Part shown: positions 23,614-34,029 of the stretch, in pieces
How the letters are laid out: each line of letters opens with the position of its first letter
Position numbering within the stretch: the stretch's first letter is position 1
Assembly: GCA_020631735.1 (NCBI GenBank)
Contig: CM036231.1
Coordinates: 8,273,831 to 8,337,830, forward strand
Source of the DNA: Saccharum officinarum
Lineage: Eukaryota > Streptophyta > Magnoliopsida > Poales > Poaceae
DNA: 64,000 nucleotides
Direction: 5' to 3'
The notes under the pieces: generated by a model
Told to the model about the DNA's origin: nothing
What the model saw: the letters and a program-made list of their open reading frames with translations, nothing else
The model's database searches: none
Position numbers and translations under genes: made by a program

Positions 23614-24385
23614 TGTCACATCCAGCCCAGTTTAGAATTTGGCCTGTAGTGGCCCATGTGCATGTTAATGAGATATTATGGAGAGTTTAATCCCATCTTG
23701 GTTGTTAAAGGTGGGATAGACCAACATATAAGGCTTTTAGAGTCTATCCCACTATCTCCGGGTTAATCTTTTTACGTGAAGCGAGGGCGAAAGCGTAAGT
23801 GGAATGGTGGTAGGTGTGGTTCGCTCAGCGTGCAGAGTGGATTTGAGCTGTTTGGACTCTGGGCGTTACAAATGGTATCAGAGCCGACCTTCGCGGCCAC
23901 GGGCGCGTGCGGGTTAGGTGCGCAGACATGGGGTTCATTGCGCGTGTAGGCCCTGCGGGGTGCACGGCGTGGCATATGTGTCGGCACTAGTCATGCGGCC
24001 GCGTGTGCTAAGAGGGAGTGTTCCTGGTCATCGTTTGCCCGATTGTGGATGTGTTGGGCCAACGAGAACGTCGGTTCCTTTGAGGGGGGTGTATGTCACA
24101 TCTGGCCTAGTTTGGAATTTGGCCCGTAGTGGGCCATGTGCATGTTAATGAGATATTGTGGAGAGTTTAGTCTGCATGTTAATAAGATATTGTGGAGAGT
24201 TTAGTCCCACCTTGGTTGTTAAATGTGGGATAGACCAACATATAAGGCTTCTAGAGTCCATCCCACGATCCCTGGGTTAATCCTTTTACGTGAAGCAAGG
24301 ACAAAAGCGTAAGTGGGATGGTGGTAGGTGTGGTTCGCCCAGCGTGTAGCGTGGATTTGAGCCGTTTGGACTCTAGGGCATTACA
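23614..24385 (+). mobile_element. TRIM: miniature LTR retrotransposon, no coding region
   Basis: Two direct LTRs (23614-23870, 257 bp; 24094-24385, 292 bp) start TGTCACATC and end TTACA. The 3' LTR is longer by a 35-bp internal tandem duplication. Two bases after the 5' LTR is TGGTATCAGAGC, the standard primer site for initiator tRNA-Met. A purine-rich tract with a G-run (TTTGAGGGGGGTGTA) precedes the 3' LTR. Flanks TGATC and TGATT are a 5-bp target duplication with one mismatch. Only about 220 bp separate the LTRs and no gag or pol is encoded, so it must move in trans. Size and layout fit the Cassandra/TRIM class. Part of the LTR (about 23745-23815) resembles, colinearly but weakly, the internal promoter part of 5S rRNA. 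Confidence 0.9.
23873..23884 (+). promoter_or_regulatory. Primer-binding site of the TRIM (tRNA-Met)
   Basis: TGGTATCAGAGC, two bases inside the 5' LTR end, is the classic 12-nt complement of the 3' end of plant initiator tRNA-Met. Confidence 0.92.
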
Positions 24386-24390
24386 TGATT

Positions 24391-25634
24391 TGCAATAAAG
24401 GTGTGTTTCCAGGATCATAATCTAGTGTATAACAACTCTATGACCAGATAAGCCACAACAATACTATAACTTGTATAATATTGCACAAAGTAAAGACTGA
24501 GTAAAGTAGAGAAAGAGTAATATATTGAATAAGGTAAAGTCTTACAAAAGAAAGGAAAAGGTACAAGAGCTATACCAGACTCTCCAGAAGACAGCTCCGG
24601 AAGACCCGAGCAAAGCTCGCTACTCAACTCTAACTCCCACTCTAGACTACACTACTAAGATAAAGTGGACTAACTACTCTTTACTTGAGCTTGTAGGCTT
24701 CTTCACCATGAATGGAGAGGAGGGAGTGACCCTCTATTTATAGGTGGAGGTGGAGGAGCGCAACGTCAGTGATCCGTGTGACCTTGGTCATGCAACCATT
24801 GGATCCACCGCCATATAGAACTGCCTTAAATCCAAGGGCCAGGGTCATTTGGCATGTGCTAAATGTGTAGAGAAGGCGGTGGAGGGCTGGAACCTCCATG
24901 GGGAGGTCGGTCGACCTGCCTATGGTAGCTGGGCCCCACCACTTCCTTCTAGAAGGTGTCCCTACATGTCATGGAGTGTGTTGGCCATTTTTGTCACGTT
25001 GGATGCTTTGATGTGGGCCCATGAATCCATGTGACTTCATCCTCCACCCTTGAGACAAAACACAAGTGTGATCCAAGGGTAGGGAATGGCTGGGATACTT
25101 CACATGGATCCTGCCACCTTAGAAAGGCCTGGTGGGTCCATAGGCAGGTCGGGCGACCTGCATATGGAGGCCCCACCGGCTCATTTGCCTCCATTTGTCA
25201 TCTCCTGCATAAAAATACCTCAAGGTACAAGTGGAACTTGTTATTGATAAAATATGTTCATGTCATGTTACTCTTCCTTTGAAACCGAGGCTGTTCACGG
25301 TGTTTTGAGTGTGTAATTTTGTGACATTTTCACCGTCAACTCTTCTTGAGAGAGCCAAATTGGTTCACTGATCTAGGCAAGCTTCTTGTTTTCTGCATCA
25401 GTCAAGCGAGATAAGGCTAGGTGAGATGAGATCAAGAACCAAACACGTCAGCTCTAAGCATTCGATAAGAATTGTAGGAACTAAAGACATTCTATCCCAA
25501 CAACATTAATCAAACTCAATGGTAGTAAATTGAATCTGTAGTGGTGCCATAGATAATGGGTCTGCGGAGGTGCACACGTAATATACCTAGTACATGTCAA
25601 TTGTAACTAGCAAATTTTGGTAAGAGAAAAGCTT
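24391..25634. other. Non-coding DNA, possible LTR remnant
   Basis: No gene is recognised. A TATA-like 'ctctatttataggtgg' (24732-24747) and two related blocks with GGTCGGTCGACCTGCC (about 24904) and GGTCGGGCGACCTGCAT (about 25147) suggest a decayed LTR, but no paired LTR or primer site was found. Confidence 0.3.
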
Positions 25635-25905
25635 AACGTTATAAATTACTTTGGTCCACATATGCGCAATCAAACTTCACAAATAAACCATAGGTCGTAC
25701 CATCATTTTGTTAGTCTAAGTTAAAGTTCAACATCTGTTCTATTTTTTTTGAACTGAGGTGGACCTATTTCCATTTGAGAAACAAGAATACAAATGTTTG
25801 TGGAGACATAAGCAAGGAGCCCAAAGAGAGAGCCTGACTCTGAATGCAAGTCTAACCCTTGACTCAAGATTTAGCTATAACAACACGGAAGGGAGACAAA
25901 AAAAA
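25635..25905 (+). repeat. Dispersed repeat, copy 1 (partner at 27635-27895)
   Basis: Shares with 27635-27895 blocks such as 'aatttactttggtccacat', 'tttgttagtctaagttaaag', 'gagaaacaagaatacaaatg' and 'cataagcaaggagcccaaag'. Copy 1 is separated from its downstream partner sequence (26808) by about 900 bp that hold the ubiquitin-protease fragment. Confidence 0.8.
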
Positions 25906-26214
25906 CCTTGGTAGGTTAATATATATTTTTTTGAACGAGCATTGTCAGATTAATATGTTGATTGTTGAACATCCTAATCCATTTTATATGTTAGCAATTT
26001 TCTGCATTTAGCAAGTGTAAAGAGTCCTAAAACAATTTTCTCCATTTAGCAAGTGTAGGAGACCCACTTAGAAAAATAACACTTTTTAGGTTAGTAAAAA
26101 TAGACAACAAGTACAATGGTAGTGTTTGAGTGTTTGACAGTTCTACAATTTGGTTCTTCGACAATGGTGTGGTCTAGAACATCCCCATTACCCATGGTCA
26201 AGAATTCTTAAATA

Positions 26215-26797
26215 GGTGCAGGAGTGCAAAAACTCACCAACTTCCATAGGGTCTAATGTTTTGCCCGCAACCAAATCATTCAATAATGAAACAAGAAGAT
26301 CAGAATCACCACTTTTGGCATCTGTCTTTCCCAGGTTATTAATTTCACTCGCTGGAAGTAATTGAGTAGCAGCCTTCTTAGGTTGAGATTTGAGACTCTT
26401 GCTTGCTTGTGGCGATGATGCAAAAACTTTGCATAGATCCCTCCTTTGATGGCAGCGATAGTGAGAGCTCCCAGAAATGTCCATGGAAAGCGGAAGTAGA
26501 CTGACAATATACGCAGGACTATGTCTCGAAGAGTTCACCCCTGAAAACCGAATCAATAACTGTCGGAGCACCGCTTTTCCCGTAAGGAGTCTGAATTCCA
26601 CTTTCCTCGTCCTGCAAAGCATTGCGCAAGGACTCAAGAAGTTCATAGCTATCATGCATCTTGTAGGCTTCGTACTTGCCAGCATGCAATCGTACAATTC
26701 TTAAGAGTTAATTCGGGTTCAACATGCCTCCTGCAGAATCAGTAGCGCTTGCCTCCACAAAAAGCTCCTTCAGTGCCATGCCAAGGTGACCCGGCGG
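26215..26797 (-). pseudogene. Ubiquitin-specific protease (UBP/USP) gene fragment
   Basis: The minus strand encodes in broken frames the start of a USP catalytic domain: LGMALKELFVEAS then, after a stop, KYEAYKMHDSYELLESLRN, whose MHDS-ELL block corresponds to the conserved QDSHELL motif (Q and H changed), then TPYGKSGAPT. After a frameshift come SCVYCQST with a Cys-x2-Cys pair, FWELSLSLPSK and SLLNDLVAG. In known USPs (Arabidopsis UBP1/UBP2 type) these blocks lie in this order. The N-terminal catalytic Cys box and the C-terminal His box are absent. At least one in-frame stop and two frameshifts are visible and no intron is obvious, so it is a dead fragment, either retroposed or captured. Function as a deubiquitinase is lost. 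Confidence 0.75.
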
Positions 26798-26807
26798 AGA
26801 CATCCAA

Positions 26808-26965
26808 AACCATCTAAGGGCTTATTTAGTTGCACTTCAATCCCCAAAATCCATATATGCTGGGAGGGATCGGGGTGGATTGAATACAACCAAATAAGCA
26901 CTAAGAGATGACAACCTGATTTCACCACAATACTTATTAAACTCTTGTGTGTGACATCCACACCA
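26808..26965 (+). repeat. Dispersed repeat, second half of copy 1 (partner 27932-28085)
   Basis: Shares 'accatctaagggcttgttta' type start, 'gctgggaggg', 'caaccaaataagcactaagag' and 'ccacaatacttattaaactc' with 27932-28085. In the partner this block follows the 27635-27895 block almost directly. Confidence 0.8.
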
Positions 26966-27634
26966 CACCACACTGGATGAAAATGGCAACAGGTTTTTGG
27001 GTGCATCGGTCAAACACTTCCACTTTTGACACACTGTTACAACTTACAGTTACAATTTACAAGTGACACTTAACACACTTCTGCTTATGTATCATCAACA
27101 TCGGGTTGTAGTGCCAGAATGAGCGAGTGTTCTACTAGTTTCATTTGTCAACTAACTACTAGTTTCATTTTCTTACTCTTGTTTTAGTTTATTGTATGAT
27201 TTAAACTTAGGAGATGGTAGATTGGTAGATACAAGTAAGCAAGAACAACTATCAGAACATATCATAGTACTAGTAGGAAATAGAGCATTTTAATTGTTTT
27301 CTCTTTTCTTTTGCTAGGAAAAGAGATTAGTTTGCTTTAGGCATGTGGGTCAAACACTTCCGCTCGCTTCACTGTTACAAGTGACAATAGTCATTATATT
27401 GGGCAAACTAAAAGTTAGGGCTGTCATTCTTGAACTAACAAGAATTGTTCTAGTAATAATTGAGTTTTCTTATGTCACGGCTTGCGGTTGTATATGTTCT
27501 TCATATAAGTGCATGTACAATGCATATTGCTCTTACAGAGCTATTTAAGGAGAGAAAAAAATACTACATCATTAAGCACCTCTAAGAGAACCTAATCCAT
27601 AATGATAATTTTGTTTAAAATGCACTTAACTTGT
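26966..27634. other. Repeat-derived non-coding DNA
   Basis: Contains partial copies of the 20920/22925 module (26965-27165 and 27340-27400, with 'gtcaaacacttccac/gct'). Otherwise AT-rich and without recognised genes. Confidence 0.45.
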
Positions 27635-28085
27635 GTGGTTATAATTTACTTTGGTCCACATGCCCAATCAAACTTCACAAACCATAGGTTGTATCAGTTT
27701 TGTTAGTCTAAGTTAAAGTACGACATCTGTTCTATTTTTTCTGAACCGAGTAAACTCATTTCCATTCGAGAAACAAGAATACAAATGTCCGCACAAACAT
27801 AAGCAAGGAGCCCAAAGGGAGAACCTAACTCTAAATGCAAGTCTAACTCTCGACTCAGGATTTTGCTATAACAACAGAGAAGGGAGACTAGGACAACTAC
27901 CAAAGTTCGACAAAAGCATGACATCGAAAACCATCTAAGGGCTTGTTTAGTTGCATTTCAATCCACTCAAATCCGTATGTGCTGGGAGGGGTTGTGTTGG
28001 ATTGGATACAACCAAACAAGCACTAAGAGATTACAATCTGATTCCACCACAATACTTATTAAACTCTTGTGTGTGACATCCACAA
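27635..28085 (+). repeat. Dispersed repeat, copy 2 (continuous form)
   Basis: This copy joins the two blocks found apart at 25635-25905 and 26808-26965, separated here by only about 37 bp. Its first 'cttgtttagttgcattt' and 'caaccaaacaagcac' form an inverted pair of about 90 bp spacing, so a small MITE (about 27939-28028) may be part of it. Confidence 0.7.
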
Positions 28086-28354
28086 CCACATATGTTCTAG
28101 TTATTTTCTTTTGCATGTCTTACTTGGGTGATCTATAAGGCTTGAAAACAAAATGGCTATTGCGAATAAATTCTCTCATAAATTTTGTACCGAAATGACA
28201 TTTTGGGATCTCTTACATGACATAGATGGATGGTGATGGTAAGACGGAGGACCAGGGGCAATGTGGGAGAGACAATGAGAAATAATGTTGTCTTAATTTG
28301 TTGATGCTGTGCCAAGCAATGAGTTTCGTTTTGATGTTGCATTGGAGAGATCTA

Positions 28355-28587
28355 GGGCGCATTTGGTTCGTAGCCCCACCTTGCCGCACCGCGCCGCACA
28401 GCATGCACCACATTTTTGGCACCCATTTGGTTGCTTGTGGCAGTTGCGACATGCCGCACCGCATGCACAACATTCTCGTGTATTTTGCCACAAGCCACCG
28501 AAAGTCGTGCGAAGGAATTCATCACCCAAATTTTGGCGCGGGTGTTGCCTAGGCATGGCATGCAACGGCAGCAACCAAACACGCGCC
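28355..28587. mobile_element. 233-bp MITE with GC-rich interior
   Basis: Ends are inverted: ggcgcatttggttcgtagcc and, inverted, ggcgcgtgtttggttgctgcc. The inside repeats 'gccgcaccgc' and 'catgcac/aacat' blocks. Flanking bases CTAG and TAAT allow a 3-bp TA-rich target site. Class is not certain. Confidence 0.7.
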
Positions 28588-28628
28588 TAATACGTGCTCG
28601 GGAGTGTTGAAGCCACACATACTATTTA

Positions 28629-28847
28629 CCCTCCGTTCCATAATAAATACACTTTTAATATTCAAAAATTTTCCCAAAATAAGAGCAAATCTACATAAGA
28701 GACAAACCAACTCTATTTGTCTTTTTCTACTTTCTCTTCCCAAAGCGCAATGATTACATCTTCATAGGGATAGTATATGTAATTTCTCACTAGCTTTGAT
28801 ATCTTCACCACAATTCTAGAAGTACACTTATTTTGGGATGGAGAGGG
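28629..28847. mobile_element. Stowaway MITE (Tc1/mariner type)
   Basis: Ends are ccctccgttccataataa and, inverted, ccctctccatcccaaaataag, the well-known Stowaway terminal repeat. It is flanked by TA on both sides (28627-28628 and 28848-28849). It is 219 bp and has no coding content. Confidence 0.92.
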
Positions 28848-28849
28848 TA

Positions 28850-29608
28850 TGTTGCAATCATGACTAATAGCATTTTTCTGATTCGCTTTCAGGAAAAAAA
28901 AAGCATTTCTGATTCCATATAGCCGTATTGCCGATATTTGATTTGTTGCTCATGCACCCGCAAGTCGCAAGCGTCCGCATTCGTGCGCATACGCCGCCGC
29001 TGTGTGTGGCTTCCACTCATGATGGCTCGGTGAGCTTCCCTTTTTCCTTTCGGGGGCCCTTTCCTTTTCCTGACTAGGAGGATAGTAGTGGCTCCGGTTA
29101 GAGAGGAGAGGACCACGGGATAGCTAGGCACCGCAACGTGTCGCCGTGTCGGTGCCCGCAGGACGCAGCGGGCTTGCGACGGTACACACAGTGCGCCTGC
29201 ACCTAATGAGCGGCTGCGAGATACTCCTGTTCAGAAGCTCGCATCGTCCTGTCCGCCGCCCGCTCGAGCGCGGACGGGACGGAGGGACCCGATCGCGGCC
29301 GTCGTTTTCGCGGGGAGGCCGGGGCGTGTGTGTGTGTGGCCGGTGGCCTCGTACGTTGTCGTAGTGTGAAACGGGTCCCGCGATGGATGGATGGCACGCG
29401 TCGTCTTTTCTCGGCGGGCGCCGGGGTTCCGGCCAACTTTTCGCCTAAAATGGTTCCGGAAGTCTTCGTGGGCTGCGGTGCTTGGAGCCAATTTGACAGG
29501 AACGGTGAAAGTGAAATGATTTGCGCGTGTACGGCATGTGCTGTCATCAACGACTTCGTGTCGACTGGCTAGCTACTCCTCCTAGGATTCTTGGTTCAGT
29601 GGCTGGCT
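28850..29608. other. Unassigned DNA, GC-rich from 29000
   Basis: Open frames overlap on both strands (29146-29364, 29203-29550, 29330-29572), with no recognised domain. The high GC and CG-dinucleotide content are promoter- or first-exon-like. The downstream side is cut by the Copia element at 29614, so a host sequence may have been interrupted. Confidence 0.3.
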
Positions 29609-29613
29609 AGAGA

Positions 29614-30035
29614 TGTAGAATTCTTTAGATCATTCTAGGTGTGGTTCAGTGAGTAGATACATGCGTTTGGTGTAAATAACAACATGATGTTCATAGATCC
29701 AGAGAAAGAGAGGGAGAGAGATAGAGTGGAGGAGTAGTAAAAGTGCCTGACCATACGGGTTGGAGGAGATGGAGCAGCAGTGGGCGTCGCGGCGTCGAGC
29801 AGAGGCGGCGTTGGACTTCCCGTCGCTGGCAGGCGTCCCTCTTGATCGGACTAGGGAGGTAGGTGGGGAGTGGCGGCAGTGAACCTTGTGTCGTGAGCCG
29901 TGGCCCCCACCTTCTATATATAGCCTGCGCGACGGGGGCCCACCAGCCTTGTGTGGCTGAGCACCCCCGATCAGGGCGTGGTCAAAAGGGTCCGAACTGA
30001 CCGTTGGGCCAATTCGGTTGAGATCTATTCTAACA
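29614..30035 (-). repeat. 3' LTR of the young Copia element
   Basis: 422 bp, identical by eye to 35180-35601. The minus strand holds a TATATATA box (read as tctatatatagcc at 29913-29925 on the plus strand). Confidence 0.92.
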
Positions 30036-30987
30036 TTCTCCCCCTTGATCTCAACTTATCATTTAACTCTAAACTTTGACTTTAATTGCTTTCACTTATA
30101 TTTGTTCCATCACAAATCAGTGTATAGAGCATGCCTCATCGTCACGGTCAGTCGCCGATAGATTTAACAGCTACAATACACATCTCTGATCTGAAACAGA
30201 TTCTTTAACTTTGGGCCCTTTATTGTCCGGAAATCATAGGCTATACCATAAACCCATGTCGACTGTGTGTTCTCTGAACACACTGGGTGGTAAGCTTTTA
30301 GTAAGCGGATCCACAAGCACTTTCTTGTTACTTATATGTTCAATACCTTTTAGTATGATTCCGGACTTTCTCCTTTACAACGTATAACTTTAATGTCAAT
30401 GTGTTTGGCAGTACACTTGACCCGTTGTCTTAGGAGCAAACTACTAAATGGTTATTGCTGTAGACAACCATTATCAATTCCGGGTACAAGTTCCTTAATT
30501 ATTTTGCCTGTCCCGCAGCCTTATATCATGCTATACTATAACTTTGTATCACTGATGATACTTAAATTGTTTCTTTTGGAGCTTTTCCACAATAAAACTC
30601 CAACTGCGAGTGTTAGCTACTATGTGGGTTTCACTAAACATCTCGCCAAAATATAACATTTGTACCCACAACTACTTGAGAGTACCTGTTCTTTCCTTTT
30701 AGCATGAGGCCGACATTTTTAACTCCATTCCAGTGATCTATATCTGGACTGGACTTTTGCCAAAACAACCCGGATACGTAAACTGTGTCAGGGCAAGGTT
30801 TTATCTTTGTACTCATTAAGCTTCCAACAGCTGAAGCTTATAGGACGTCCATCTATAACAATCTTACATTGCTTTTGGAACATTAAAGTTCTCAAAACTA
30901 TTACCCTGACCATGAGAACAGGCGTAGATTTACCCGCATAGGTACTTTATTTCTTTAGAAACTTTTCTTAGCATGCCTATGCGATAG

Positions 30988-31170
30988 TCACAATACCCCT
31001 TTTCTTCTATCTCGGTGAGTTTCAATCCTTATAACGAGAGACATTTCACCGAGAACTTTCTTATTGAACCTTGAGGACAAGAGCTTCTTCTTCTCATGCA
31101 GTAGATTGACATCACTACTAACAAGTAAGATGTCATCCACATATACATGATTAGAAAATAAATTTCCCAT
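30988..31170 (-). pseudogene. Decayed Copia reverse transcriptase fragment
   Basis: The frame encodes NHVYVDDILLVSSD, the Copia RT active-site motif YVDD, followed by NLLHEKKKLLSSRFNKK and IETHRDRRKGVL, which match the conserved block after the active site. No longer frame connects it to gag or integrase. Stops and frameshifts surround it. Confidence 0.85.
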
Positions 31171-32544
31171 TCTATAACTATGTACAAATGCAATTGTCCT
31201 CTCATTCTCTTTAACCTAAATTTTTCAATTGACTCTTCAACTTTAAATGTCATTGTCTAGAGATTTACTCTAGTCCATAAGAGATTCCTACAGGTGGCAT
31301 CTCTTATGTTCTTTTCTTTCCATGACAAAACCTCTAGGTTGTGCCACGTAATCATTTCCATACAAATCCTATTGGGAAATGTTATCTTTACTTTCATCTG
31401 ATGTAACTCAGATCATAATGTGCCACTAGCACTCATTGTAATCTATTCATTCGCTTCGCGCAAAACTTTTGATTCAAGTCGCGCTCCACATCTTTACATA
31501 TTTCCCTTGGAGTCACATTTTGTCTTGTAGACCCATCACAGTCTACTGTTTTGGCTCCTTAGAAATTTATTCTAGATTCCAAAATATTATTGGTATTATC
31601 GATTTCATTTCATCTTCCTTTACTTCTTGCCACTTGGACGAGTGAACGTCTCTTATGACTTCTTCAAATTAGGTGGGATTACCCTCCATTTGAATTTCAC
31701 TAATATAGACTTTATAATCGTCAGAAATATCTGATTTTCTTATTCTTTGAGACTTTCTGGGGCCTTAGTTACTAGCATTTCTTGACCTTTATTGCCAAAA
31801 GACAACTGATTCTATAAGGTCCTGTGTAACAAGATCCTTGTTTACATTATTCATCCTCCTTGCGGAGTCAGATTTCTCTGTACCACGCTCCCCCAGATTG
31901 TCCCATCTTTAATTTTCTTATTTTGGGTTCAATCTGCTAAAACTCATATGGTGCATTTAGCACCGCCTTTAAAACTCTGAACACGTCCAGTATGAATACT
32001 GACTGACTATGCTATCTTTCTGTTGGAACTGTAAAAGGTCCATGAATTTAGCTATATCTTTACTTTAGGGGTATCGATATTATGACCGTCTTACTCCCCC
32101 CGACGATCACATTCATCTTTTATAGATCACTTTAGTATGCATCGCATTGTCTGAATAATGGGGAAGTATCTTTCTTAATTGTCTTTCTTAATTGATCTCA
32201 CCTTTCTCCCCCTCGAAATGTGGTACGAACTTTTCTACCACAATTTCGAAAACTATTCAGAACTCTTGTGAATGAGGAAACTTTGATTACTTTCTTCATC
32301 CACATGATTACATCATGCAAATGAAATTATTTCTTAATTCGTTGAGAGTACTTTTCCCTCATTTCACTTCAAGAACTCAACGGAGTCTTTTATCATTGAT
32401 ACTTTCGCAAGTCACGCTTGCATGTCATTCTTATCTTGAGGTTCATCTGTAACTTTCTGTTCTTCTTAAACTTATATCAGGATAACATAAGAGCTACCCT
32501 TATCTTTTCTCCCTGTGCGGAATACACTCAAAGCACATGAGTCA

Positions 32545-32712
32545 TTACAATTTTCTCATGCCATACAGGACAAATACTATGTCAAATTTCTCCCGCCATG
32601 CAGGATTTATTAACATAAGTATTATGACAACTTTACCCCGCCATGCGGGTATTTTCTCAAACTGTTCCCGTCATACGGGTACTATCACAAACTTTTTCCT
32701 GCCATGCGAGAT
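32545..32712 (-). repeat. Tandem array with a GCCATGCGGG core
   Basis: Five units of about 32-42 bp contain 'gccatacagg', 'gccatgcagg', 'gccatgcggg', 'gtcatacggg' and 'gccatgcgag', each followed by an AT-rich spacer with 'caaactttt' or similar. The array lies inside the Copia element. Many of the cores are short palindromes (ccCGCCATGCGGGt). Confidence 0.75.
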
Positions 32713-33239
32713 AATTTTCTTGAAGGGATATAAATGTCAATATTGGCTCATATTCAATCATCAAAATTAGAAATAAATCCAAATACTCTTTAGCACACAT
32801 GCTTAATCTGACGTTGGTCAAATTAAACATGAATGTCAATTATTACATTTCAAATCATGATGATTAATACTAAAATTATTTTACTTATTACATCTTTTAT
32901 CATGATGATAACTTAAATCTTCTTCATAAGGAGTACATAAAAGGCATCTTTTAAACTAAACTCTTATTGTTCTATTTTCTTGGATCAATATCCTAGAATT
33001 CTTTTTCTTTTGAAGCCATTCTTTAAAGAGACCATAGTCCCTTGCACAATGGTCTTCTTTCTGCAAAAAATTGCACTTTTAATCTTCTGAGTCACAAGTA
33101 CCCAGCTCATTTTCTTTTCACCCTTCAAAAATAAAGGCATGAAGTTCTTTATCTGAAAAACATCACCAATAATGAGCATGAAAATAACCCTACATTGGTC
33201 TGGTTAAAGACATGCACATTAAACTTTTAAACTTTAAGT

Positions 33240-33815
33240 TCTATTCTATATCACCGTTGGGCAGAAATAGAACAAAACCATCAATCTTATACATCAATTC
33301 CACATCACCGTTGGGCAGAAATGAAATTAACATATGAAAACTCAATTATCTTATAACCCTCTTCAAAATTAAATTCTCCCATTGGTTTGAATTTAATTTT
33401 GAAGATCATCATCATCATTGCAGCGGAAACATGAAAATACATTACATTCTGCTCGCTCTGGAGCATCTATTCTCTCTTATCTATTCTCTGAAAATTGGTC
33501 ACTTTGATGCAAAATTCATCAGAGATTTAAACTTTAAACATAAAACTCATAGAATTATAATATTGTTATCATCAACGTTGGTAAGAAAATAACAATATCA
33601 TAATTTTCTTTAAGCATAAACTCTTAAATAAATTTATAATATTGTTATCATCAACGTTGGTCAGAAAATAACAGTATTATAATTTATCTTAACTATAAAC
33701 CGATTATTCCTCCAATTAAAATTTTCCCGTTGGTTCCAACTTTAACTGGAGGATAAACTTTTCATCATTCATTGAATTGCTATAATTGCTCCTCAAATTA
33801 AATCCTCCCGTTGGT
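33240..33815 (-). repeat. Repeat field with a (C)CGTTGG core
   Basis: At least eight copies of a CGTTGG- or CATTGG-centred motif occur at 33254-33815 ('atcaccgttgggcagaaat' twice, 'atcatcaacgttggtaagaaa' and 'atcatcaacgttggtcagaaa', 'cccgttggttcc', 'cccgttggtcca'). Each is flanked by short inverted repeats such as 'aaattaaat...atttaatttt' or 'ataatattgttatc...aataacaatatcat', so each unit can fold as a hairpin with CGTTGG in the loop region. Confidence 0.7.
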
Positions 33816-34029
33816 CCAGATTTAATGAGAAGACAATATTCTTTTCTTTGCAGCGGAAAAATAATCTTAAAGTATTATTATCAGAAGCATTTTCACTTAC
33901 TCATCTTTTCTCTGGAAATTCTGACACCTTGGTGCAATTTTGACAGAGATGTAAACTTTCAAATTCAACATAAAATTATCAAGTCTGACTTTTGAAAATA
34001 ATAAAACAATATTAACAAGGCACTGTACA

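Noticed and set aside
24415..25282. A complete LTR retrotransposon in the 24.4-25.3 kb stretch
   Set aside because: A TATA-like site and two related GTCGACC blocks exist, but no paired LTRs, primer site or target duplication were found.
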